Origin: an uncultured Bartonella sp.
Lineage (GTDB): Bacteria > Pseudomonadota > Alphaproteobacteria > Rhizobiales > Rhizobiaceae
Assembly (NCBI GenBank): GCA_945285915.1
Contig: CALYQL010000006.1
Coordinates: 1-64,000, forward strand
Direction of reading: 5' to 3'
Length of the DNA stretch: 64,000 bases
The position numbers and the translations under genes were made by a program. The notes below the pieces were generated by a model. That model made no database searches. It was not told the origin of the DNA and worked only from the letters and a program-made list of their open reading frames with translations. This document shows, piece after piece, positions 12,801 to 19,044 of this stretch; positions within the stretch are counted from its first letter, which is position 1; each line of letters starts with the position of its first letter.

Positions 12801-15800
12801 ACCAATGATAATCAGCCAACATATAGCGGATTGGCAAATGCCGATACGAAGAAAGTTTACATCTATGACAAGGGTGTAAAAATTGCTGAAGTTGATGTGG
12901 TTGAAAACAATGGCACCTATACATGGTCATATACGCCGCCGACCGCATTGGGTGATGGAACGCACGAATTTCAGGCAAAGCCGGTTGATAGTGTTGGTAA
13001 TATAGGTCCTTCAACCTCGTCATGGGAATTTACCGTTGCAACAGGCGATATTGCTAAAACGGTGCAGATCGACAGTATTAGCGAAGATACTGGTCTCAGT
13101 TCCACAGACTTTGTGACCAGTGATAGACAGCCAACAATTTATGCGACCGTATCACAAGCGCTCAACAGCGACATGGGCGAGAAAGTGCAGTTCAATATTG
13201 GTGGTCAGTGGTATGATGCCTCTTATGACAGCAATAGCGGCAAATACTTCTTCAAGCCTGCTGTTCCACTGGTAGGAGAAAATGATAGTGGGGAATTTAG
13301 TGTTAAAGCACGTATCATAGATAATGCTGGACGTACATCGGCTCTATCATCGCATTTTATCGTGATCGACAGTACGCCACCAACTGGTTCGATAACTTTG
13401 GATAAGATCTATGACGATGTTGGTCTCATTGAAGGTGAATTCAAAAGTGGTGTCCATACCGATGATCGAACACCGGAATTAAGAGGTACTGTGCAAAGCG
13501 CACAAGGTGGAGATTACATTGTTATCTATCTTGCCGACGAACATGGCAATATCCTGAAAGATGCATCTGGCCAACCCATTAAACTTGGTACAACCACCCC
13601 GAATGGTACAAATTGGTCATGTCAAATCCATCTTGATTCCGCCAACTATCCAGATGACAAATCATACTATTTTGTTGCTGTGCTGGAAGATTCTGCCGGT
13701 AATCAGGGGCCAAAGTCGGATAGCTTCAATTTGTGGCTATCAACACAAGGACCAAAATGGGTTATACCAAATGATCCGTCAGATCCACATTATATCGATC
13801 CTTATAACGTCTATGACGATCAGGCACCGGATACAGGATATCTTCAAAATGGTGCCGTCACTGATGACAATACGCCAACGGTGCGCGGCGTTTCGGGGTC
13901 CCTTGATCCAGCAACAGTCGATCGCGTTCTGCTTTATGACGGAGATCCGAACGACAAGAACGCGAAACCAATTGGTAGTGGGATTGTTAGGGATGATGGT
14001 TCGTGGGAGGTTGAGCCATCAACACCATTGATGCCTGGTCACCACCACTTTTATGTTGTGCCAGTCAATAAGGCTGGTGTTATTGGTGAAAAAAATGCCA
14101 AAGAATTTGATTTCGATCTTATAGGAAATGCGCCGGGTACACCCTCTATCACGCAGGTTCTGGATGATCGTGATCCAAATGTTGTATTCCCTGCAAATCA
14201 GATACAGAAAAACCAGATAACTGGTGATAAGTCGCCAACAATTAATGGTACAGGTACCAAGGGTGCGACCGTTAATATCTTTGTTGATGATGCTGATACA
14301 CCTGTCAGAAGTGTTACTGTTGACGACAAGGGGAATTGGTCGTGCGTCTTGCCGGATTTGAGTGATGGCAAACATAATATCTGGGTGCAGGGTGTCGATA
14401 AGCAGGGCACTAAGAGTTCTCCAACCGCTTATTATCCTATTATTGTTGACACAACAGCGCCTAATTCAACAGCGCGTCCTGATATAACAAGCGATGTTGA
14501 CCCGACACACGGTAAAATTGCCGGTGCAGACACACAAACCGCCAGCACCAATGACACCACTCCTACCTTCTCCGGCAAGTTGGAAAAATGGGATACTGGT
14601 GATGTTGTAACTGTTTATGATGGCGACGTGGCCATTGGCCATACCAGTGTCAATTCTGATGGTACGTGGGTCTGGACACCAACGACGCCGATGAAGGAAG
14701 GTGACCATAAGTTTACCACCACGGTTAAAGACGTTGCTGGTAATGAAAGTAACAAAGGTTTGGCGACCACTGTCACCATTGGCAATACAGCAAACAATGT
14801 TACTGTCGATGGAGCAATTGACGACCAAGCACCGATAATGGGAAATGTTGCGAATGGTGGCTCTACCGATGATACAACACCAGAACTTTATGGTCGCGCG
14901 CCAAACGGATCTGTTGTTACAGTCTATTCGGATAACACAAAGAGTACTGTATTGGGCCAATTTAACGTTGGTACCGATGGAAAATGGAATATGGTTCTGC
15001 CGCAACAGGCAAGTGGTAGCCATAGCTATTATGTTGAAGCAAAAGATCAATCAGGCAATGTAATTGGACATCAAGATTTTGCCCTGACGATTGATAACAG
15101 AGCGTTTGCTGCGCCGACTATTACGGGTGTTACCGATGATGTCGGGCTTTATCAGGGAACAATTGCCCAAAACGGATATACCGATGATACCAATCCGACA
15201 ATAATTGGTACCGCACCAGCCAATAGCATGGTTATCATCTATAATAATGGCGTGGAACTGGGGCGTGTCTATGCCGATAAGGATGGCAATTGGTCCTATA
15301 CAACTGGCGCAATGCTACCTGAAGGTCATTGTTCGTTTACAGCGGTGGCGCAAAACAGTGTTGGTACGATAAGTGACAAGTCAAATAACTACGATATTAA
15401 TGTCGATGTTACGGCACCACCACAAATTACCGATCAGATTGTGCAGGACAATGTCTTGCCAAATGACAATAATGGCAGCGCTGGCCCAAGTATTATAACG
15501 GTGGAACAAGATGGTGTTACCAATGATGCAACGCCAATATTTAGTGGTACAGCATCAACGGATGCCAAAGTTGTCCGTATTTACGACAATAACAAGTTTA
15601 TTGCAGAAGTACCGGTAAACGGCGACCACACTTGGTCGTGGGAAGCGCAAAACCGCAACTCAGATCAACCCTTGGCCGATGGGCAACATGCATTAACTGC
15701 TCGTGCGGTTGATGCTGCCGGCAATGAAGGACCAGCCTCTAAAGCACAGGCATTTACTGTTGACACGCATATTCCAATAGCAACAGCAACTTTGGAAAGT

Positions 15801-18800
15801 ATCACCGATGATACAGGCTTTGATAACACGGATTTTATCACACAAGACAAACAATTATTGTTTACGGCAAATGTATCAGGAACAATAACGAGTACGGATA
15901 GAGTGCAGGTTTTTGTCAATGGTGCATGGCAAAATATGACCTATAACAGCCAGAATGGAAAGTGGGAGCTTGATTGGCGTAATGGACCGGCACTTGATGA
16001 CGGTACCTATAATATTAAAACCCGCGTCATTTCTAGTACGGGTCAGGCTGGTGGGGAAACAACCACCAAGGTGATTATCGATAGCGACGGCTCATCGCAA
16101 TATGCCATTTTTGACTATTTCACCAATAGTAAGGGCGACAACAAGATATTCCACAGTGGTGATTATGTTAACGACCGTACAGCCATTTTACACGGCAAGC
16201 TTAGTGGACAACTTGCAAATCTTGAAGATGGCGCAAAAATTGGCATCTACCGCGATCATGTTCTATTAGGTTATGTCAACAAGTCCGATATTGCCGCTGA
16301 TGGAACATTCAAATTCGCACTTCCGGCAAATAGCCTGACAGATCATCACAGTTATATCTATAAAATGGCTATTGTTTCAGCCTCTGGATATGTTGGAGAT
16401 GTTCATAGTTCAATGGAGGTTCGGGTTGACACGACAGGTTCACCGAATGTGCCAAATTATGGGGCTTCCAACCAAGGACCAAGAGACACATCAATCACCC
16501 AATCGGTTGCATTAGATAATAATGGTGAGTGGCAGGTTGTTTCAAACTCCAATGTCTGGATATTCCGCAATGATGGAACAACATCCAATATATATCTTAA
16601 TTATCAGGCTGGTATCAATAATGGTAATGTGGGTGATTATTGGTTTGAGCCGAATTACTTCGGCTCGTACACCATGGCCGATTATAACCATGACGGTTAT
16701 ATTGATATTTGGACCACGAAATCACGCTATTCCAACGGCACGACAGCAGCCTATGTTGGAACCGGCGATAACCAATGGAACTATATAGAACTGCCTTATC
16801 AAAACATGGTCAATGGGCAGTATATTGAAAACCACTTGGGCGGTATTGCTACTCTTGATATCAATGGTGATGGATATTTGGATGTCATTCAAGGTGACTC
16901 TGGTACAGACTCTGGGTCTGTTTTCTTAAACCGTGGTACCAGTGGTCTAGGAACTTTGACCGCCGATCAATTCATCGGTCTTGGTAAGGGCTTTGGTCCA
17001 AATCAAACGCCATTAATGGCTGGTTTTATGACAGATCACCACGTTTCCGCAGTTGATCTTGATAATAACGGAACGATCGACTTTGCAGGAAATGGTGCGC
17101 GTGCCATTGATCCCAATAGTAACTGGGATCCTCTTTGGTATCAATTGCTAACGATGAAAAATGACGGTACAACCAAGGCCGATGGTTCCAACTGGTCAAA
17201 TGGCCAGTCTTTCCCTCTGGCATTTCCAAGTTACGGTAATAATTCCGATGACGGATTTGACAAGGATACGTGGGGCGATACCATTTCCATGACATGGGCC
17301 GATTATAACGGCGATGGATATATGGATTTGTTCTTGTCCAAAAACCGCGGCACAAACCCACTCGAAAGCCAAATTTTCTACAATACCGGTGATGGTTCGG
17401 GCAATTTACGCTCGGCACAGAAATTCGGTGACTATGTTGACGGGCGTTGGTCTGTTGCTATCGACTGGGATCATGATGGCAAAATGGACATTATCGAATT
17501 GCCCGGCATGAATGGTAATGCCAAAGATATCACATGGTGGCACAATTCGGGTAGAGTGGATTTATCCAACAATGTCATCTGGGATTCTGCAACATCAGCT
17601 AACAAAACCTATAGCATCTTTGGCGATAAAGGTGGGCGGCTTGCCAGTGCCGATGGTGATGTGAATCCTAACAGTGTTTCGGGCATTTATGGTGCCAGCA
17701 TCGTCGATTACGACTGGGATGGCGCACTTGACCTTACCGTGCAGCGTGATGCTACGCAAAAATCCTTGATCTTAGTGAATAAAAACAAGGTCAATTACGG
17801 TGAATCTCTCCATTTGCGCATTACCGATAAGGATGGTGCAAACGTCTTTTACAACAACACTGTTCAACTTTATAATTCTCATGGTGATCTTGTTGCCTCG
17901 CAAATCATCAATCCTCAAGGTGGCATCGGCACATCAGATAATACTGGTTTGGTACACTTTTACGGTTTGAAGAAAGACGAGACCTATTCGGTTGTCCTAT
18001 TGCGCAACACCAATGGGCAGTCCAATGACATTGGTGGTTTGCATCAAACCGGCTCGGGGGATCATGTCAATACGATTGAAAACTACAATTCATCTTGGAG
18101 TGGCTTGAAAGCTGTTGAAGCCGACCATGCCTATATTTTGAATGGTAATAGGGATAATGACGTTGTAACCACAGGTGCTGGTAATGGAAATGCTGGAACA
18201 GCAGGTTATAGACCAGGTCTTGTTGGTACCGGTTATAATGACCTGTTTACCGCGGAAGCTGGCAGCCAAAGCTATTCTGGTGGCGGTGGTTGGCATAGTG
18301 ATGATAGTGAGAAATACTGGCAATCCAAGGGTGGCGCCGATATCGTTGATTTTGGCAAATCCGATAAAGGTATTACCGTTGATTTAAGCCAGACCGGCTA
18401 TCAGTCTACTGGCTTCAACAACGCCAAGTTCAACGATATTGAAGGTATTTACGGTAGCCGCTACGATGATACGTTAACGGGTAACGATAGCGACAATATT
18501 TTTGATGGGCGTGGTGGTAACGATACCTATCATCTGGAAAAAGGTGGGCAGGATCTTCTATTGTTCCATCTTCTTCAGGGGCAGGAGTCTGATGCTACCG
18601 GTGGCAATGGTAGCGACACGGTTTATGGCTTCCATGTCGGTGCTTATGGAATTGCAGGTAATAGAAGTGACATAGACACGGATAGCGACCGCATTGACGT
18701 GAAAGACCTGCTAATAGGCTACCGTGCCGATGCTGATGGTGCTGCCCATTTTGATAGCAATAATAAGGCCAATATAGATTGGGGCGACAATATAAAGGAC

Positions 18801-18956
18801 TTTTTGTCTACCCGTGTCGAAAATGGCAATACCATTATCAGTATCGATAGGGACGGCAAAAACGGCTCAATGCAGTTTACCGATCTATTAACGCTCAATA
18901 ACGTTGACACCACTTTGGAAACGTTACTCGCAAATCATCAAATCATTGTCGGATGA
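831..18956 (+). CDS. Giant BapA-like T1SS adhesin (~6,041 aa) with Ig-like repeats, FG-GAP/VCBS-like motifs and C-terminal RTX/T1SS target domain
   Basis: Single 18-kb ORF. The ORF track starts at 708, but ATG at 831 (MTKSDIINQHPVVKLTEKSG...) begins a Bap/BapA prefix-like domain. There are ~45 repeats with TDDxTPxxxG...IYDNG...DGxWxxxP...DAAGNxS. Ca-loop motifs DYNHDGYID, DINGDGYLD and DYNGDGYMD follow. The C-terminus has YDDTLTGNDSDNIFDGRGGNDTYHL and ends ...LLTLNNVDTTLETLLANHQIIVG. Confidence 0.93.
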   Translation: MTKSDIINQHPVVKLTEKSGTVDAGGKPHNFVLTADKESISNYARSGDDLIISFADGNTVRINHFFASGHPISNLIFIDDNTTWLTDFSQSLTDNGDGILDTNVYYDEIKDQSGFSGSVLLGILGAAAAVGGIAAAASGGGGGGDHDDYVAPQPPKEPETPVPDAPKYSVINNNNPNNLLVVRNGGSLNDQTPLLSGKGGVGNTVRIYLDGYPVFTEIVKSDGTWQHELPALKDGTYTVKVTQTDSHGKTSVESIYTFVVDTVAPDAPTIAQALDNVSPDPVGGTGELKSGDYTNDSTPALTGKGEPGGIVRIYDNGPNGERILVGQGVVDKDGNWNVETNKSLSDGHHTLTTTVTDAAGNESKGSDFDINIDTSKPSGIENFRVEDHYPEIMGPLPLTGGTTDDETPVFAGKVDKDVSQIIIKLNGHEFIIDRDSVNESSILRSGGEKVFHDDGTFAFKLPEAYKLSNGNYNYEIYTKNRVGNESTHINGNFAFNRSVPPELDHDSLDVIDNAGAYTGSYKTWHQRNTDQLKVTDDDHAVFKGKLPNGYDPKMVDHINIYDGDDKIGEAKVNDDGTWQYNQEWSQGRHHLSAAIVNKYGTVGPRSNPDDFDFVLDLNQPGAPSINQVTDDQGHYHESGYPTNSNSFFLTGDGPANGKVILKLYDSDGNQVKNFKGEPLEWTADVSDTGSWSVETGDIGHLNPPLKDGEYNFRADAIDDKGTATTPSGTHTLDRDTQPPATPDAPKAEDNVGDRRGEITDNATTDDDTPTLSGNGKSGEVVNIYDNGHAEPIGQTVVGEDGKWTWTPTTPLESGSHSLTTTLTDAAGNKSAPSAPLKVTVDTSDVHVVIDGAHDDEGSIQDDIGNKGITDDRSPTLFGRGTKGQSVIVTDENGKQYGPVIVDDNGNWQLELKDQAGYGQEVTHQYTATITNAAGNKETAQFELTIDTKAPDAPTIGKVIDNVGNDTSDGNRELHNGDTTDDSTPTFQGKGTPGNTIKLYDNGEVVGETIIKDDGTWSVTPKNPVNGSSNKHDFTVTETDPVGNESKPSDKFGLGFDFDPVPQLGGSDEVDVYDDQGTITGSYRKGEWATREGLHGSTVVITDDTTPTLKGQLPQQLLNSGKISSINIYDNDTLLTKIPVSSDGHWEYTPTLATGNQHKFEVAYENKAGVEGARTSFPFILDSSPVGQTSIDSATVGQDRTDYTWDSPTKENLFHLNGKAPAGSTVTVYLKNEHGDVVHTFNTTTSDSTGHWSLDTDLSTVTTALRSTNLADGRYSFVADARNDAGAVGAPSGDNWIDRDTSAPAKPDIIRAEDQSGDKTGPITEGQTTDEDLPHLSGKGERNSVVTIYDNGAAIGTTTTDGNGDWSWTPDTQLTGKNHSLTTTITDAAGNVSDHSDPLNFLLDTVKPDVKIDYAVDDYNKTAKHIGSGGATNDATPTLHGRGTAGQTITILDKTTGSSWTTVIGSDGNWQLQLPEQQQTGHEIEHEYIASLINAAGNKVESSFKLKIDTAAPDTPKIEKVIDNVGNDPTLYPDGSRELHTSDITDDSTPTFYGKGTPGDIIKLYNDKQLIGQSIVKEDGTWSVSPSKELTDNAESSPTKYTFHVTETDPVGNESAPSNPFDLYIDRTPPVLDDSTIKLVDNKEAFTGEYKDWVETDDGNGGKIKLTNDDTPTFSGRTISSDTKSINIYDKVDGVLKLIGTADVNQNGDWHWEPKTDETGHGLKNGYHEWIARPVDAAGNEGQATPAYRFIVDNTTPQGGLGSDVGLWDDEGKETGEFDGAQGSTPWHTNDANVKVTDDKTPEVKGKLPAGSDVTKVNIYVDGTLAAVANVDHDGNWSYTPKLSSGNHKIEARPADDAGNESTGRVWQFNIVGAAPGMPAITGIYNNSDPHADEKFIDKNQFTNDATPVIRGTGDAGSFINIYVNNILVAQNIRVGNDGRWSVEIDPSIKNILPNGESWKIQASAYDAAIQESDRTAPWAINVDTLKPVNTVAPTVTDHAGDKTGSVNSDETIDDRSPTISGKAAEGNVDVTIYDNGHAIATVHADGEGNWSYTPTNLSGTDHSITTRYTDKAGNMSDESPALPFKIDTTNVEVSILYAVDDEGRIRDNIANTNSTDDNTPQLIGKTSPNTVVTIKEGDNVLATVTSDGFGNWSYQLPVQSNGTHTYTATVVGKNGNESSANFQINIDNTKPAAPIITRVEDDVPLNTDDLANGAKTNDTTPTFHGTGNNGDTITIYDQADDGTLTEIGKAVVANGEWVITVNELSKGVHHFKLQATNKLGADSATMTDYQLTVQTDTPQQTATLVGITQDLGSSDHDFITSDNTLVFKFAVSAPLPAGYKVQAWVDGAWHDATLGEDGLWYYDHTAHALSNQVYSIMGRVVDDAGNVKVGPAQDVTIDTTAPTGGSYSITVDSFTDDVNESGGFKNRLSGEVTNDNTPILNGRTTGMTDGDYITVQVKINGEWVSIGTTTVDSSGNWKFALAGIPGGTAKDHLDDGYHEFRGVITDKAGNLGTASSGFGMDVETTPPAPIDETKNLDLYDDQRPDVGTIRRGATTDDSRPTLSGSAQSVDPKKVESINLYDNGKLVGNAKVNSDGSWSVEAKLPLRQGAHEYVARPVDHAGNEQSQGTTPWQFYFQGHAPATPSIVDVVDDNNESIQKNAVTSDTAPVVKGTGTTGTTVYIYVDGNPDPVAHTDVKSDGTWEIAIPELSNPASDTHGTLHTIKARAQDKSGIWSHPTGEYPIIVDTIAPDAPNQPTATDDKGDTITTATDDPTPTLSGKIDDPQPGDKVIIYQDGIRAGEAHVNTDGTWTWTPKNPISNGAHKFTTSVTDAAGNESDKGPEKDFNVDTSNKAICIDYLIDDQAPIETHITNNGATDDTTPNIVGKASANSTVVLTYTDKNGNVHALGTVTADSEGNWSYQVTDSQKFAEGHYVINAEVTSASGKKSSAQFGFDVQLTNNHIPTITNIGDDVGAIQNDLSSGDVTDDTTPTIYGNNAIPFSKVNVYDTYEDGTAKLLGTVIADGDGHWNYTPTSPLPEGKHHFTAKTVDEVGNESTASSGYDVVVDITPPQPIDDDSLSVIDDVAKYPGDFTGKLANGQYTNDNRPEYTGKAPLDAKQVNVYDNGQYIGSTTVNGDGTWSFTPPADKPLGEGKHTYTARPVDVSGNEGTDCQGTEFIVDTKAPNAIPSIAGILTDTGASDHDFVTNTNDPTILVNVDKPLNADEHVEISLDGGVTWQRATYNRDTNQYYYSVQHGHELADNTYDVRARVVDNAGNASREAQQYVVIDTKAPNDGYTVTINSYYDDVDENVGEFPDNSLTNDTSPLLKGKVTGAVDSDVINLYSVDDNGNRTLVARNIHLTKNADGTYNWQYQLTNLAEGKYSYVAVVADAAGNAGKESNVFHINVDVTPPVWGDSNNIIVYDDQQPVVGNIPHSGGQTDDNYPEVRAQPGTVSGAEGGTVVLYDNGKEIGRGVIRSDGSFSILPTKPITPGNHSFTLEAVDRAGNRASLKDSEGNDVKWDFNFSGHAPGTPTITNVIDNYNNPDGQPIYLQKGQSTDDPQPVLHGMGTVGTIVHIYCNNNKIGDATVGKDGSWEFKVPNQYAFTDTSADKNGTGYAFTVQAEDANHTLSSMTGEYAVVYNNVFPEKPDVPTLTSDQSPNTGSISGTTVDSTPTVSGTVKNAKPHDKVNIYDNGNKIGETEVGTDGKWTWTPDTPLKEGDHKITTSVTNAAGNESPKSDETDVAVDTSSVAVSILYIVDNVEGKTGHIADGGITNDTTPELFGHSSANAKIDIYQDVNNIRTLIGSVVADNSGNWSFQWPDSNKLSDGNQKIVAVATAVNNTTAEDSFAINVDTQNNYVPTIDSATDDVGIVQSNSLVSGAVSDDTSPTLRGHGAEPNGWVNIYETRRDGQVHLIDTVRANSAGYWEYTVQSPLPEGEHKFFATSVDAAGNESGHSNEFDYTIDITAPNALDSNSLNLVDDVPEITGTINGFTNDNQPTYSGLANADTKKVYIYDKGVKIAEVDVVENNGTYTWSYTPPTALGDGTHEFQAKPVDSVGNIGPSTSSWEFTVATGDIAKTVQIDSISEDTGLSSTDFVTSDRQPTIYATVSQALNSDMGEKVQFNIGGQWYDASYDSNSGKYFFKPAVPLVGENDSGEFSVKARIIDNAGRTSALSSHFIVIDSTPPTGSITLDKIYDDVGLIEGEFKSGVHTDDRTPELRGTVQSAQGGDYIVIYLADEHGNILKDASGQPIKLGTTTPNGTNWSCQIHLDSANYPDDKSYYFVAVLEDSAGNQGPKSDSFNLWLSTQGPKWVIPNDPSDPHYIDPYNVYDDQAPDTGYLQNGAVTDDNTPTVRGVSGSLDPATVDRVLLYDGDPNDKNAKPIGSGIVRDDGSWEVEPSTPLMPGHHHFYVVPVNKAGVIGEKNAKEFDFDLIGNAPGTPSITQVLDDRDPNVVFPANQIQKNQITGDKSPTINGTGTKGATVNIFVDDADTPVRSVTVDDKGNWSCVLPDLSDGKHNIWVQGVDKQGTKSSPTAYYPIIVDTTAPNSTARPDITSDVDPTHGKIAGADTQTASTNDTTPTFSGKLEKWDTGDVVTVYDGDVAIGHTSVNSDGTWVWTPTTPMKEGDHKFTTTVKDVAGNESNKGLATTVTIGNTANNVTVDGAIDDQAPIMGNVANGGSTDDTTPELYGRAPNGSVVTVYSDNTKSTVLGQFNVGTDGKWNMVLPQQASGSHSYYVEAKDQSGNVIGHQDFALTIDNRAFAAPTITGVTDDVGLYQGTIAQNGYTDDTNPTIIGTAPANSMVIIYNNGVELGRVYADKDGNWSYTTGAMLPEGHCSFTAVAQNSVGTISDKSNNYDINVDVTAPPQITDQIVQDNVLPNDNNGSAGPSIITVEQDGVTNDATPIFSGTASTDAKVVRIYDNNKFIAEVPVNGDHTWSWEAQNRNSDQPLADGQHALTARAVDAAGNEGPASKAQAFTVDTHIPIATATLESITDDTGFDNTDFITQDKQLLFTANVSGTITSTDRVQVFVNGAWQNMTYNSQNGKWELDWRNGPALDDGTYNIKTRVISSTGQAGGETTTKVIIDSDGSSQYAIFDYFTNSKGDNKIFHSGDYVNDRTAILHGKLSGQLANLEDGAKIGIYRDHVLLGYVNKSDIAADGTFKFALPANSLTDHHSYIYKMAIVSASGYVGDVHSSMEVRVDTTGSPNVPNYGASNQGPRDTSITQSVALDNNGEWQVVSNSNVWIFRNDGTTSNIYLNYQAGINNGNVGDYWFEPNYFGSYTMADYNHDGYIDIWTTKSRYSNGTTAAYVGTGDNQWNYIELPYQNMVNGQYIENHLGGIATLDINGDGYLDVIQGDSGTDSGSVFLNRGTSGLGTLTADQFIGLGKGFGPNQTPLMAGFMTDHHVSAVDLDNNGTIDFAGNGARAIDPNSNWDPLWYQLLTMKNDGTTKADGSNWSNGQSFPLAFPSYGNNSDDGFDKDTWGDTISMTWADYNGDGYMDLFLSKNRGTNPLESQIFYNTGDGSGNLRSAQKFGDYVDGRWSVAIDWDHDGKMDIIELPGMNGNAKDITWWHNSGRVDLSNNVIWDSATSANKTYSIFGDKGGRLASADGDVNPNSVSGIYGASIVDYDWDGALDLTVQRDATQKSLILVNKNKVNYGESLHLRITDKDGANVFYNNTVQLYNSHGDLVASQIINPQGGIGTSDNTGLVHFYGLKKDETYSVVLLRNTNGQSNDIGGLHQTGSGDHVNTIENYNSSWSGLKAVEADHAYILNGNRDNDVVTTGAGNGNAGTAGYRPGLVGTGYNDLFTAEAGSQSYSGGGGWHSDDSEKYWQSKGGADIVDFGKSDKGITVDLSQTGYQSTGFNNAKFNDIEGIYGSRYDDTLTGNDSDNIFDGRGGNDTYHLEKGGQDLLLFHLLQGQESDATGGNGSDTVYGFHVGAYGIAGNRSDIDTDSDRIDVKDLLIGYRADADGAAHFDSNNKANIDWGDNIKDFLSTRVENGNTIISIDRDGKNGSMQFTDLLTLNNVDTTLETLLANHQIIVG

Positions 18957-18964
18957 TGTCATTA

Positions 18965-18999
18965 AGGTGGCGTATTTTCAAAATCCGCCACCTCTTTTT
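18965..18999 (+). terminator. Rho-independent terminator after the adhesin
   Basis: aggtggcg-tattttcaaaatc-cgccacct followed by ctttttc. Confidence 0.8.
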
Positions 19000-19044
19000 C
19001 AATCCATGAATATCGGTTTTTAGCTGGAAAAATGGAGAAGCGAA

